A stretch of DNA of 64,000 bases, from NCBI GenBank assembly GCA_037892935.1, contig JAYXKI010000011.1:62001-126000 (forward strand). Reading direction: 5' to 3'. The translations under genes and the position numbers were made by a program. The DNA is from Phlebopus portentosus (lineage: Eukaryota > Basidiomycota > Agaricomycetes > Boletales > Boletinellaceae). The notes under the pieces are model-generated. The model ran no database searches and was not told where the DNA came from. It saw only the letters and a list, made by a program, of their open reading frames with translations. Each line of letters starts with the position of its first letter. The first letter of the stretch is position 1. This document shows positions 10,793 to 23,916 of this stretch, piece by piece.

Positions 10793-13700
10793 GTTTGGAT
10801 CTGAGTTTGAGGGTGAATGCGAATCGCTTCGTGTTTGGTAGGTAAAAACTGCTTCGCTTACCTTCAGTTTTATAAGGACCAGAAAAATACGAAATTACAG
10901 AATCCTGTCGGAAAGTGCCAAAGTTTCCCTGCAAGAGCCGAATCCATGAGAGCTACGTGGCCGTGAACTTACACGCTAGGACGACCAAAGGAGCACAAAA
11001 GGAGGAATCTATTCCTCGTGTGCGTTGTTGTCTTCAACGAATCATAGAAAGTGAAGTGCTATAGGAGGCCGCTTTGAAGGAGAGCTCCGATCCGATCCTT
11101 GACGTGACCTTGTAAAAGTTGCATTAAAATCGTGACGTGTCCTATCACAAGACATTTGCAGTGCCGATTGCCTCGATGAACGTGCCTACAATGGGATTCG
11201 CATTCAATGTTCATGAAGGCCGGAATGGCGCTTGAAGCTCGTGGCAAAGGATCGAATCCGCAGAAACGGGCTTTCTAACGTCAATGATTTCTATTATTCG
11301 AATGTCGCCCACGGCCCTTTGATGACCTCGAAAATGAATTGTTCTGTATGCTCTAAATTCGCGTAGAAGATGGGTAAAGAAACGCAAAAATGGAATTTGC
11401 TCGTCATCGACAGGTCTGAAGTAGACCCTTTTCAGAAAGCCTGGTGTCTGAGGTAGCCACATCCAAGCAAGCCCTGAGTCCCGATCGTCAATATGACTTC
11501 AATACAGTATATTCGTGACGTGTCCGTCAAAAGACATCCGGTGGACCAGATTCCGAGGAATCTTTGATTCTATGAAAGGCACAGAGTCACTTCACCACCG
11601 AGCAGAGTACCGTAATCTTGTCGAGCAGGATCAGCTCTTCGAGGAAATGGGTAAGCAAGTTCCTAGAAGATTGTCATTCAGCACATGAGCCGGCAAGTGT
11701 TGCTGTGTAGTATCTACCCTTGGAGGATCAAGCCCATGTGACACAGCCGCGGAGTTTTCAAGTACGTTTTATGGTTCCCGATCGAAGCGGCAATACGAGT
11801 ACCAATGTACATCCATGCTGAGAAAGGGCCGAAAAGAGCTCCACATAATCGATATACACCGTTCAACCCGTACGTACAGCCCATAGGTTCTGAAGAACCG
11901 CATTTTTCAAACTGTCGACCCAGACAAATGATAACGATCTGCACATCCAACAAGAATGTAGTCAGAATCACGAATCATCAACTCTCCATGGTCAATGCAA
12001 GACTCCGAAGTTCGATATCTGAGATTGATGCACGAATAAAGCATACGTGAAGCATAAGTGTAGCACTGCATATCGAAATGAGATCTTTGGGGCTACAATC
12101 CGCCGATAGCCTCCAACTCGGGCCTCCTTCCGAGCCATTGTATTCAGCTCAAGTGGTCATGATGACTATTTCGGTGAGCTTAAGCCCCGAAAAAAACCCT
12201 GCTAAACTAACAAAATGAAATGCAAGACCACATGATATGTCGTATCTGATACATCAACATTCAATATTTCCCGACGACAAGAAACATAAAGGAATTTACC
12301 TGACATCCTGCCGCTATACTTGGCAATTTTTTTTCGGGATCAAGATTGAAGCGATCAGCGTGCCAATATACAAAAGGCGCCCAGCGTGGAACGGCTGACA
12401 ATACGTCCGACATCAGAGAGGAAATAGTCATGAAAGATGACTTTCGGTCGATGCATTTCTCATCTTTCAAGAGTAGGCCGGTCGAGTCTAAGAAACCAAG
12501 CATGTAATGTACTGCCGCGTCACACCAAGTCGGTATGAGTGAAGCAAACTGTGTGCGTTTGTATCGTGTTCTTGCGTTGACTGGCTGGAGTGTTATTTGT
12601 AACAACATTCCGGTGTTGGAAATGTCCGAAGGTGATTACGTAATTCGTCAGATTTTCCTCTCGGTGTCTGGTGGTCTGGTGGGACCTGTGCATTATCATC
12701 CGCGTCCTTGACCCATCAATAGCAAGTATCTCGTAAAATCTCGCACTAGTACTGTACAGCTCCATTTTACCGGCATGTCGGATAGTTAATGACTGCTACG
12801 CGCCCAAGGGGTAGTTCAGGCTCATCGTCGGCTTGATATGCTTGTGTGCGAACGATGCCACGCCACGAAATGCTTTCTTTGGGCTATGCCGTTCGCTCTT
12901 CCCTCTGAGAAGGCTCTTTACCTTTTTCTAGCCAAATTTCCGTGCAAAACTGTGTCTCAAAGGTACGTGTTCTTACTAAGTAGACGGGTCGATAAAGAGA
13001 AGCTTAAGTCTTGAGTCTTGAATATCATCTCCTCTTCTCGGTCCGCTTATGGCCGTTTTGGATTGACCGGTACATGGTTCTTTTCCTCTATAAGTCTTAA
13101 TCTCGCAATAACGAGTAATCCGATTCATAATTTCAGTTCCTGTACACGGGTCGGCGAATCGGCGAACTGGTGATCGTCGAGCATTTAGTCTCTAGCGCTA
13201 AATTTATGTGGTTCGCGGTAATTCAGGCGTCTCGGAGTTACATGACATCTCCTCAGATTCCGGCTTATCCGTTCCCAAGTTTATCTTGAAACGGCGGATT
13301 TTTCGGTCTCGCATGTGCCTGTGTCGATAAATCTCAATAGCCTCAACTGTTTGCATTTAATGACTCGGTTCAATCTCCTACTCAAAAGCACAATCTGTCC
13401 CGATACTGTCGGTCCCTGTTTTTCCAGTGTAAGTGTTCCTTATTGGGTATGACTTCTCTGCTAGAGCTGCCTATCGAGGTGTTTCTTTTCGGGATGACCA
13501 TTTTCTTATTCTGATCGTTTAGGAGCATCTATGATCGGGCAGATACATTTCAGCCCCTTCTTGCACCGCAATCAAATTTACTGAAGGTATCCCGTTCCCT
13601 CGAGCTCACGAAACGCTTGATGTTTGGCTTATCAATGCTCATTAGGATGTTACCCAGGCGTTTCAACATGGGCCGCTCTCGGGAAAGCATCACTGCGTAT

Positions 13701-13896
13701 GATATAGGTGTCCATTCTCGCAGTTGGTAATCCTCCGATTGTCCTTTGTACACTCAAGATTTTGTCCATTTACGCCCATTTTCCCTCACATTTATAAGGG
13801 GAAGATACATGAAGCTCATAGTTCACCCCCCTTGTCGTGCTTTCTCTCAACTTGAAAAGACTTGGGAAAGAGCATCAGCAATTCCTCAACGAACCA
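10793..13896. other. 3.1-kb region without a confident gene
   Basis: Several minus-strand ORFs (11211-11462, 11714-11971, 12261-12608, 12520-12765) have protein-like composition, but none shows a domain I recognise or joins into a full model. A plus-strand stretch at 13448-13650 begins MTSLLELPIEVFLF, which resembles an F-box start, and can be spliced into a short frame that soon ends. These may be relics of decayed genes. The last few hundred bases are the presumed promoter of the UbiA gene. Confidence 0.35.
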
Positions 13897-15006
13897 ATGC
13901 CTGCAAAGACTTCGCTCGTGCTTTCTGTAATGAAGGCAGCCTTCAATGTACCTTACTGGATCGCGTACCATGCATGGACAGCCTTCCTTTTCACCAGGTC
14001 AGATATCAAGACAACACTTATTCCAATCGTAAGCGTTCTTGCTTCTTCTGAATATGCAAATTAAAATTGATCAATCACCCTCTTTTAAGACTTGTCTTGC
14101 TGCTGCATCTGCACCACTGGCTTCCTTCTCACGTCTTTTACCGACCATGTTTTGGGTTTGGTTGCAACTGCTCCAGTTCGATGTGTCAAACCAAACGCTC
14201 GACCCTGAGGAAGATATGCACAACAAGTCTTATCGACCCATCCCGGCGAAACGTCTTTCTCTCCGAACAGCGCTTGTACTTAGATGGATCTTGCCGCTCG
14301 TATGTTTTGCATGGAGTGCGGGATACAGCAGAGAAGTCTTGTACGCGAGCATTGCCAACTGCATATTGACATACGTATACGACGAAATGGGATATGCCGC
14401 TGGCCACTGGCTTGGACGGAACATCGTCAATGCTCTCGGGTTTGTAAGTTTCGAGGTCGGTGCTTGTTTGATTGCAGGTACGCACGGCCCGGGACAATTT
14501 TGATGTTGTGATTGATCCCCTGATTAATATCTAAATGTGTAGGGAAGGACATTCATTCCTTAGATGCAGTGTCGTGGCTGTCAATTCTCTGCAGCGCGGG
14601 CATATTCTCGACGACAATTCAGGCACAGGATTTCAAAGATACAGCTGGAGATGTATTGGTGGGGCGACAGACTTTACCGTTAGTTCACCCCGCACTCGCT
14701 CGTCCGACCCTGATGCTTGCATTGGCAACCTGGAGCATGGCGCTCAGTGTCATCTGGAACCTGAGCGCTGAGGCGATGTTGCTCTTTAACATTCTCGGTG
14801 CGGCCGTCGGCGGTCGATTCATCTTCAAGGCAGGCACGAAGGCAGACCAAAGAAGCTTCTATTTGTACAACGTAAGTTGTTCTTCTTCTTTGTACTACAG
14901 TGATTCACCCCGATCGTCTTGTATATCTTAATTACAGATCTGGCTGTCCGTTGCACACTCACTTCCTGCGTATTATCGCTTTTTCGCACCGTCCCACATT
15001 TCATAG
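13897..15006 (+). CDS. UbiA-family membrane prenyltransferase or terpene cyclase
   Basis: Four exons (13897-14028, 14090-14477, 14543-14871, 14938-15006) total 918 nt, or 305 residues. Both aspartate-rich signatures of the UbiA superfamily are visible: NQTLDPEED (N-x3-D-x3-D) near residue 90, followed by NKSYRPIP, and KDTAGD (KDxxxD) in the second half. These bind Mg-diphosphate. Several hydrophobic segments fit a multi-helix membrane enzyme. Known fungal members either attach prenyl chains to aromatic acceptors or, like the fumagillin enzyme Fma-TC, cyclise farnesyl diphosphate. Sequence alone does not tell which. The neighbours downstream are a Zn2Cys6 regulator and three P450s, compatible with a terpenoid pathway. 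The first ATG giving the family-like N-terminus (MPAKTSLVLSVMKAAFNVPY) was chosen. It is shorter than Coq2-type mitochondrial enzymes and lacks an obvious presequence. Confidence 0.88.
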
Positions 15007-17096
15007 AAAGAGTCTATTAGAGATTATGTTTGGGTAGCGCCGTAGTTTCGGTAATTTCTAAAACATCATGACACAACCTACTATAGTTCTTCATCCAGAA
15101 ACGTCATAATAAAATGTGTAACATTGTCCTTCTCGGAAAAAAGCACGCGATCACAGTTGTTGTGAAAGAAAAGCACAGCCGGATTATTTATAAAAACACG
15201 TTCTCACGCGGCTTTACGTAACATAGAAATTTATTGCAGTCGTTTTATTTTGTCGTCCGTCCTCCTCGCCAGCAGCGCCACCTGAAGTCGAGAACGAGAG
15301 TACGTATCCGTCTGCCTGCATCGTGAAACATTTCACATCAGGGTCGCTATTATCTAGAGCCGCTCTGGCCTGCTTTAATTAAGTTGTACGTACTTGTCTG
15401 TCAGACAAAGCTGCCTTCCAAACCTCTATGTGCAGCTTCTGATGAAATTATGAACATTGTGTCTTATTGTTTCTTTTGGCGAAGCACCAAAATGCAAGAG
15501 ATGTCATAATACTCGGCGTACACAACAAGAGCCGTCTTTGTTGACCATTCCGTCATTAGGAAGCTTCGCCCCATTAAAAGATGGGCTCCCCCCTTCCTTT
15601 TCATCCTACTTTCCGGACTACAATCTATTAACGCCCATATGAAACCTGCTCAGTCGTTTCCAGAATCTCGATCGGACAACCATGGGGACTTGTTCAACCG
15701 TGACATCGACTTCGTCTTAGAACGCCACCCTCTCGGCTAACATCGGACGTACATACGGACGATCTTGACATGCCGTTCAGCATTCATGACTGGCGGCACT
15801 CAACGCCTCCGACCCACCAGTATCTCCTGCACCATCATCTTCACCCCCAATGACTCCATCGCGGTACCGTTTGGTATCTCCCAAGCTTTCTAGGAATAAT
15901 CTTGTTCTCCGACGAGAATAATGGACTCGGGAGAGAGCAGGGACCGATGCTTCCCCTGTCTGCCTAGATGGCCGAGCTGAGGCGTCGTACTCCAGATCTA
16001 GTCAACAACCGCCGTTCTATCTCGAGCGGACTACACCTGAAACGGCTGATGCCATTCGTGTAATACCCGGTTTCTCAACTTCAGCGAAGAAGGTACATGC
16101 CACTGCCGAATTCTGCGATTCCTTTGTCTGGACAGAATACTCTATTACATTCTTCGGCAACGCCATTGTCGACATCTGCAGCGTCGCAAGCAGATCCGTC
16201 TAAACCAAATGTTTCACTCACGAATATAATATTTCCAATGAAGAAACCGAGACCAGGACACTCGACTTGTGAAGCGTTCCGGTTACCTCTTACCTCAGTG
16301 GCCTCCCGGCAGACCTCGTCGATGTCATAAGCAGCGGGGACTTCTTTTTGTGGGCAGAGCAATGGAGCATGCTTATGTTATGCGTCGAACAGGGAAGGTA
16401 CCTTACGGCACACAGATGTGCGCATTCCGGGTTTCTTGGAATACAGATCCGAGGGTATTGTTCGGCCCAGAACGAAGAGTTTCCACTCCATTACCTCAAT
16501 GGCCTGTAATACAGGTGCAATGAGGCTATAGGCGAGGACATGAACAAGGACCGCCCCTGCAAGGTGTGTATACGGTAAACATTCTGATTTCTATCCGTCC
16601 GAAAATAATGCATAGCCTTCCTTCTCGAATGTGAAGTGACGTCAAAGAAGACACGAAACACCCGCAGAGTACCGGAGTGTACTGGCAAACGGATGCAAGT
16701 AAAGTCTCCCCATTATTTGAAAATTTTCATGAACTCCGTTGTTCCCGGTTGTAGTTCTATAAATTTATCTCCGGTCGAAGGAAAGACTATGAGTAACTAA
16801 TGAGTCGTTTAGAAAGAAGTTTAGGTAATAGGCAGACCAATAGAAATTCACCGTTTCCGAACCGAATGGATGTTGTGGCACGAGACTACACTGAGGCTAC
16901 TCAATAGTAGACCAATAGTATACTTTTCTATTGAAAGAAGTTGCGGGCTCTGTTGCAGGTAATGGAATCTGCTGTATTATACACCTTTGTCTCGGAGCCA
17001 GCCGATAGTTAAGGCACGTGGTCAGTTAGCGATCACATGGCTCTGATGGGGGAATGAAATTAAATTCCGAGAGAGAAATGGAATTAACCGTCTCCT
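15007..17096. other. Intergenic, one unassigned Cys-containing minus ORF
   Basis: A 93-codon minus-strand ORF (16081-16362) with seven cysteines, and upstream minus-strand sequence ending in a similar GGCCA-TGAGGTAA donor-like string (about 16310 and 16500), could be pieces of a small split gene. I could not assemble it and recognise no family. The rest shows no support for coding. The last 100 bases lead into the transcription factor. Confidence 0.3.
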
Positions 17097-20000
17097 ATGC
17101 CACACTTCGTCAGGTCGTGTGTCTCCTCCTTCAACCCTTCAACCACTGTTATTCAGGAGTCTATGACTCTAAGCAAATCCGCCTCAGACGCTGCAGAGAG
17201 TACCAGTCCCAATACCGGTGGCCAGTTCTCCAAGTTCAGTATCAACCAGGATAGACCAGCGAAACGACGTAGGAATGCTAAGGAAGCCGAGGCCGGCCCG
17301 AGCTCACCTTCATCAGCTCCCGGCTCGTCGGCTGGGACTAGCCAGGCAGAGAAAGATGTAGTAAAGAACAAAGACGGCTCAGTTTCAGTTGCTGCTCGGT
17401 CGTGCGCAGAATGCCGACGCATGAAACTCAAGTGTGATCGCATCTTCCCATGCAAAACATGCGTTCGTCGCGGGCTTGAAGGGATTTGCCCTGAAGGTAA
17501 GTAAGGTCGGTCGTAATGTTCTAGAATGACCAGAATTTCGTATTCAGGCTCCCTTGTCACCGGTCGTGGGACGCGCTATGTCCTTGCTAGCACTCAGGAA
17601 CTCCATGAAAAGATACTAAGAATGTCCGACAGGATCAAGTCACTGGAGGACGCATTGGGCGCACTCCATCAAGAACACTCTAATTGCCGACCATGCACCT
17701 GCCAGACTACTCAAAAGAGGAATCAACCGGAAGAACCGCACCCATTGTTACGCGCCGATCTCCTTCTAATAAAGGGACAACTCGAGCTTTATGGACTTAA
17801 TCCAACGAAAGAGCACAGCTCGTCTCCCCGGGACCAAGCTTTACAGGCAGAGTCACCTCTATCCCCACAAGACGTAGTAGCGGGTCCTGAAGCAACCGGT
17901 TTGAGGAAAGAAACTATTGACTCCGAGGTTGATCGAGGTGAAGAGAGCGACACTGCTCCTGAGGTTAAACGAAAGAATACGGTCGTCGGAGAAGCAACAG
18001 AAAATGAAAGGAGTACTCGTAGAATAGGGAGTAGCATGCAGCGTCGGATTAAAGAACCTCCAACTGAGCGAGGAAAGAGACTGCGAGCTATGCTTCCGCC
18101 GAGAGACGAAGCTGAACATCTCGCACGAGAGGCAGTGTGGTACGTGCACGCCTCACAAACAGTCATCAGTTATTTATTGTCTTTATAACTAGGAATGGCG
18201 CCTGGATGTAAGCTTAGAATATTGCCCTGACTCTGCTACCGTGGTATTCTAACAGCAGCCTGGTCTGCTTGGATTAATATCAGACTCAACATTACTTCGC
18301 GTCCTGCCACCCGAGCGAAACTATTACACGATTTATATCACGGTCCACTTGAGGAAGTGCGTGCTCAGGATGTCGCACTTGCTCTTGCAGCTCTCGCTAT
18401 TGGCGAAAGGGTCGACCTTGGCCCAGCGTCCTGTAATGATAGTCTGATCTCCAACTTCGCGGATTTTTCTTCGCCTCGTACGGATTCCAATACCTCTGGC
18501 GATGGCAACCACGCTTCTGGCACTCCCGACTTGGACGCTGAGAAGGCAGGTTGTGAGGGGAACAATATAAAGAAATCGCAGGAATCAAACGTTGCCTCCG
18601 GTAAACGTAACAAACGTTTGGCGCAGGAGAGCTATCACCTTGCAAAAGCGGCTCTCAACGAGGTACCAGTACAGGGAGAGCCTGACCAAACTGTTGTCCA
18701 TTGTTTGGTACGTCCATTTATCATTCATTACGGGAATTTTGAATTCTGAGAAGAACCTTCACATTGACGAAATTCTGTGCGAACAGTACTTGATGGGATG
18801 GTATCTTTCGGCTCTAGCGGACAACAAGGACGCGGGCCGTGAGGCGATGGTCGTCGTGGATCTCGCAGTTAAAATAGCTTTCAAGGTGCATAGTCCGGCT
18901 TCAAAGTGATCCGTGCCTCGTCTGACATGGTTGATACGTGTGTTCAGATCGGAATGCATCTTGAGGAAACGTACACGAACTTGTCCCCTGAGATTCAGCA
19001 AGAGAGACGGGTATTGTTCTGGGGCCTTTTGCACCTAGAAGCGAGACTTGTAAGCATAACTTACTCGTGCGGAAATGACTACTTTAAGATTAAGCTATCG
19101 TCAGCGTCTGGATGCCAGTCGCCTCGGAGCTCTGGGAACTGCGAAAATTACCACGAGCCAGCCGAGAACTGATATTCATGGGGTCACTAGGTCCTTCCCG
19201 ACTCGCACGGAAACTACTTGTACGTATTCCTCTGCCATCCCTGAATAGGAATACATATTCTCATTCGTCGCATTATAGACCATGATTATAAACTGAGGTT
19301 CCTGGAACAGTGTATCGTCCCAACGCTTTCAATAGTAGAAAAGGCACCGAAACTGAGACTGAAAGATAATGATTATTATGAAGTACTCGAAGTTGACAGG
19401 AAGATACGTGACTTCGAAATTCCGACCGTTCTCGCAGAGCCTATCAGCGCCCCTCCCCCTCCCGACTCCTCTGACTCCCTTCCTCTCAACTCACATACCA
19501 ATCTTAACTTCATTTTGAACCCCGCCACGTCTTTATGCTCCTTCTCTCTGAATTACGGTGAGGGGAAGGCTCCTCGGAATGTCCTCAGGATGATCCGCGT
19601 GAAAGCGCAACAGGAGAAACTTATTACACTTCTATACCTTCATCGGACATTCTTTTACGCTCACATACGCGACCATCGGCCGCTTGTGCAACGCATGTTT
19701 TTGCCAAGCTGCCTCGCAGTGTTCAGCGTGGCATGCGAGCTGATTAGGTCCGTCAAGGACATCTACGAGGTCGAACCGGAGTTGGCCGCGAGAGTGAGCA
19801 TGCTCTGGTATAATGCTTTCCTTGCAGTGGTGAGCTTTCTATTCGCACCACGATCTAGCTATGCGTCTACTGAACCGTCTTTGTGAAGATAAACCTCTTC
19901 CTGCTTGTCGTCTACAAGCCGTTCTGTCCCGTGTCAATAATCGCATTGCAGGAGATGGAAAGAGCACGGAATCTATTCCTTGAGGCAGCAACCAACTGCC

Positions 20001-21046
20001 ATATGGCTGCCCAGTCCTATGTAAGCAGTCCGCCTGATTGGTAAAGGGTCGTCTTGACACCGCTTCTTGAACAGCCTCTTCTGCGTGAGTTCCACGACAA
20101 AGCGAGCGAAGTGTACAATCGTTGGAAGGAGGAATCAGAAGGTGATATGGGTGTCTTTGGTCCAAACGGCGAGGTTACGATGTGTCAGACACGAATTGAT
20201 GTCGTAATTGACCGCCTTCAGTGCGTGTCAGTGCCGTCCCCTGCTGAAGAGGACGCAACGACTGGACTTCTCAGTCTGAAGAAGTGCACGGAATCTTCAT
20301 CGGCTAAGCAAGGAAGGCCGTGTGAGAGATCTCAACGAACTCCTTGCAATGAACCGAAGGTGGACGATGAACCATCTTACGAGATGTGGAAAAATGTGCA
20401 CAGAGAAATAACAGATCTCGTCAGGAGAGTTCCGGGAGTGCTTAGGGATGCTGCGATAGACCCGCGACGTGCGACAGCGGCTCGCCTTATCTGGGGATTC
20501 ATCCCGGTCCCAGAAGAACCGAAGCCAGACGACATGACCATTGTGCAAGAGCCAGAGATAGAATCAGGTCTTCCATCCGACTTGGACTGGAACGCGTTTG
20601 CAGATGCTCTGATGTTCGCTCAGAACGCACACCCGGAAATTTTGGGTGGTTCTCCAATGCAGCTTGACCAGGTCAGCCCAACGCTGACGACGCACTCTCC
20701 TGAGAGTTCCCAGTCCAATTACTCGTTGTTTGATTTTTACTCGGATTTCGATTTTTCCGCGTCTGGCCCGAGTGGCCTTACTCCCGAAGTGAACATGGAG
20801 AATACGTGGTCTATGCACGACGAAGATTCAATCGGGATACCTAGGAACTACGATCAATTTCCTTTGGGAGCATTACGCAACGATGCTATGCTCGGGCCAT
20901 TTGATATTCTTCCTCAGAGGGATGCGGCTAAGGCGCCCAATGGGATCGAGCACAATGGCATTCTATCTCCGGATGGCTTTGATTTGGACGATGGCACACT
21001 CGGGTACTTGTGGCAGCACCGAATCCAATCTTCGTTCCTCTCATGA
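17097..21046 (+). CDS. Zn2Cys6 fungal transcription factor
   Basis: A long split gene. The first exon (17097-17501) encodes a Ser/Pro-rich N-terminus, a basic nuclear-localisation-like patch (AKRRRNAKEAE) and the binuclear zinc cluster. That cluster starts CAECRRMKLKCDRIFPC and has the exact C-x2-C-x6-C-x5-C-x2-C-x8-C spacing. The next exon carries a heptad-like dimerisation helix (HEKILRMSDRIKSLEDALGAL). Exons from about 18200 to 20040 correspond to the fungal-specific middle homology region. The last exon (about 20054-21046) is acidic and Ser/Pro-rich, resembling an activation domain, and ends QSSFLS. It acts in the nucleus on CGG-type sites. The position between the UbiA enzyme and the P450s makes it a candidate pathway regulator. 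Exon boundaries in 18190-20050 are uncertain, and a second Met at 17163 is an alternative start. Confidence 0.88.
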
Positions 21047-21871
21047 TCCCCTGTTGTTTGCGGCTTTCGTTTTCCTGCAAGGAGAGGCCGATTGATGTTT
21101 TTTTTTGCTTTCGCCGTTCTACTTCACGACTTGCTCTTCAATTTGCAAAACACGGAGTGAACATTTTGTATCACGTTAATGATTTCTACCAATTTACGTT
21201 GTACTTCGTCCTTGTGTATGCAATGTCGTCTTCGTCTTGACCGAGTTAGCGCTTTTGTGCATATCTTGCCAGCGCTCCGTATCTGCGAAGGTGTTAATCC
21301 TGCACATCTGATCTACTCAAGCTTATACGCTTTTCGAGGCAATTTGTTGTTCAAGGTGTCGTACCTAAGGGTATATACTCACCTCATCTATAGTCTGGAG
21401 CTGTGCATCCAGTATCTGGTGCTCCAGGTTTCGCGTACTATCCTCAGCATCTCTCTCCAAGTTTCTGGTACTTATCTAACTCTCCCAGGTACGAGCAACT
21501 CATAAAGTTCTATTCTTGTGATTTCACTTGTAGTGGCCCTAGACTTGCTCCTTTATATCTACTGTGCCTGAAGACCTCCCACGCGAGTAAAAACAACTCT
21601 GATCTCGGGCAGGAAGCGTTGTTCGAGATCTAGACGAAGGGTGAAAATCGCTTGTATCCAGCCGCAGAAGGGGATGAAATTTACGAAAGCGGGACAGTTG
21701 ATCTCTTCCTCGAGACAACGTGGTCCACGCTATCACCACAGCTTGGTTATAGCACTTAGAAGTGCGCATTCTGACTCCGTGCCCATCGCTTTAGGGGGAA
21801 AGCATTTATAAACCTCGTACTCATTAAAGTACCCTACAGCTGCCAGCTAGCTCGCCCTCTCCGTAACGACG
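21047..21871. other. Intergenic, no supported gene
   Basis: This is the 3' flank of the transcription factor and the promoter of the DUF6533 gene. Small overlapping ORFs in several frames show no family features. A TATA-like TTTATAAA occurs near 21806-21813, about 60 bases before the next ATG. Confidence 0.45.
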
Positions 21872-23640
21872 ATGTCAGACTTGCTTCCACCAGGAACGTC
21901 TCTTCCTGAAGCGATCGCATTATTTAAACAAGTGGTCTCTGATCAGCAGATATCAAAGGTACGGTATGCATTTCTGGATATTTGTTTTTGAACAGAACTG
22001 AGCTTGAACTGCAATTTTCCAGTATGTTACAAGTGAGCACCCGCGTTATGATTTGTTTCTCCTCAGCTTCCCATCGCATCACGCAAAGTCGCAGCGTTCA
22101 CCATCATGATTTACGATAATCTTTTGACCCTCCCGCAGTACGTTGATACTTTTATGAGTCTTTTTTGCGCAAATTAGCACTCAAGAAGACTTTCAGAGAG
22201 GCAGGTAACATGCGATGATGAATGGCACTCAACAGTGCTAATGATTTAACTGAAGCTCTCTGTTATGTGGGGTTCAAGGTGGTCAAAGGGGAAAATACTA
22301 TTCCTACTCACAAGATGGCCCGTGGTCTTCGAGTCTATTCTTTATCTCTTACGTGAGTACCTTTGGAATTTGATACGATACACAGCCCGAGATCGACTTG
22401 CCCTCCAGATACATTGGACTATTCTCTTCCCTTATGGGTGAGTATCAATCTCGAATTTTCAAACTTTACTGATTTCTATTCAGTTGTAAGTGCACATCAT
22501 TATCCGAGAGAATGTCTGCATGATGCTTAAAGCGTAAACTCAGTTGCAAAATGGAAGTCAATCTAGCCGCTTGGTGAGTCAGAAGTCTAGCACTTTGCCA
22601 GGACATTCATGCAGACATGCATGCAGGAGCGTTTTGATTTTCTTGATTCCTCTTCAAAGCAAGTGATCCATTTATGCAGCGTGTATGATGTTTCTTATTA
22701 TCTTTAATTTTAAGTCGTCATAGTACTGAGAACAATCGCGCTATGGAACCAGAGTCGCTTTGTATTGTATTTCCTAACATGCTCGGCAGTAGTAAGGACT
22801 CATGATTCATTTGACATCCTTCTTCTCATAACCATTATAGGCAACAGATATAGCTCTGGTAGGACTGTTGACGAATGTTTCAAGGAATGAACTACATTGT
22901 AAGCCTGAAGATCAATTGTAAATATTTTCCTTCTGACGGTTCGCTTCACCAGTTTCTCCTGATCCACAGATACAACCACTCTTCGGTTGCTTTGCCGATG
23001 TCACTACTTTCAGTCCGAAGTCATCTACAGCCGGATGGAGCGCAACGATGGTATTCGATTTCGCAATTTTTAGTTTAACGCTTGTGCGATCGCTCAGAAT
23101 GGGTGAATTGTTTCGGAGTCTTTCATCAGAACTCTCGTGCAAATCATTTTACAGCTAGACAGAACCGAACCCCTCTTCTCAAGGTACTGATTCTGGACGG
23201 CTTTGTATACTACTGTGTTATGCTTAGTGCGTTCCAACTGAATCTCTCATGCATCGTCTCGCTTGCTGACCGAATAACCTTTGCATGTAGCAATTAGTAT
23301 CCTTGCTTTGACATTCTCAGTTGCACTCAACGACAAAAGGGAACTTCTATTTGCGATGGTACCACCTATATTCAAGACGTGCTATTGCGTCCTGGGAAGC
23401 CGAATAACTATCCGTTTGCGGGAGTCGTATATGCAGACAGCTGTCCACACTACCAGGAATCGGTCGGATGAATTAGCGGAAACGATTGAACTAACGACAC
23501 TTGGCGCCATAAGTGGGTTTCCGGAGACGACAGTGGGAAGCACCACGATAGGAGCTGTAGATGACTCTCAGACTGTGGAGACTGCTGAGACGTCTGTGAT
23601 TCCGCGTAACGGAGTGAGGCGACGGAGTGGACTCGATTAA
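21872..23640 (+). CDS. DUF6533 seven-helix membrane protein
   Basis: A many-intron gene starting MSDLLPPGTSLPEAIALF. The DUF6533 signature is recovered by splicing: IAAFTIMIYDNLLTLP, then LMWGSRWSKGKILFLLTRWP (about 22270-22330). Hydrophobic segments follow through about 22400-23350. The end has ACYCVLGSRITIRLRE-like spacing (GSRITIRLRE), matching the family's final helix and R-L-x-L-x-L-R-E motif, then a Ser/Thr-rich cytoplasmic tail to 23640. The family is strongly expanded in Agaricomycetes and is thought to be receptor-like, but no ligand is established. Internal exon borders between 22340 and 23290 were not resolved. Confidence 0.75.
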
Positions 23641-23916
23641 CGTCTCCACAATTGCTTTATATCTGAAATGCGTAATGAAACGAGAGCTCACGCATCCTAA
23701 TCTTTCGACTTCGCGTGACAAGCAGAGAAGTCGAATCGTGTGTGCCAGTTATAGATTTCATTGAATAGCCACCAAGACCCAATCAAACACCAGTGGAAAA
23801 TAAACTAAGTGACAAGGACCGTGGTGGATTGACAACAAAAGAGGCCATCATAACCCTTACCACAGACATATCTCACCATGACTGGTCCAAGCAGGCACGC
23901 ATCGTGCAAGACTCGT

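Noticed and set aside
12261..12765. Minus-strand ORFs in the 10.8-13.9 kb gap
   Set aside because: The composition looks protein-like, but no family motif, start context or joining exons could be found.
13448..13750. Possible F-box gene (MTSLLELPIEVFLF)
   Set aside because: Only about 14 residues resemble an F-box and the frame closes quickly; too little to call a gene.
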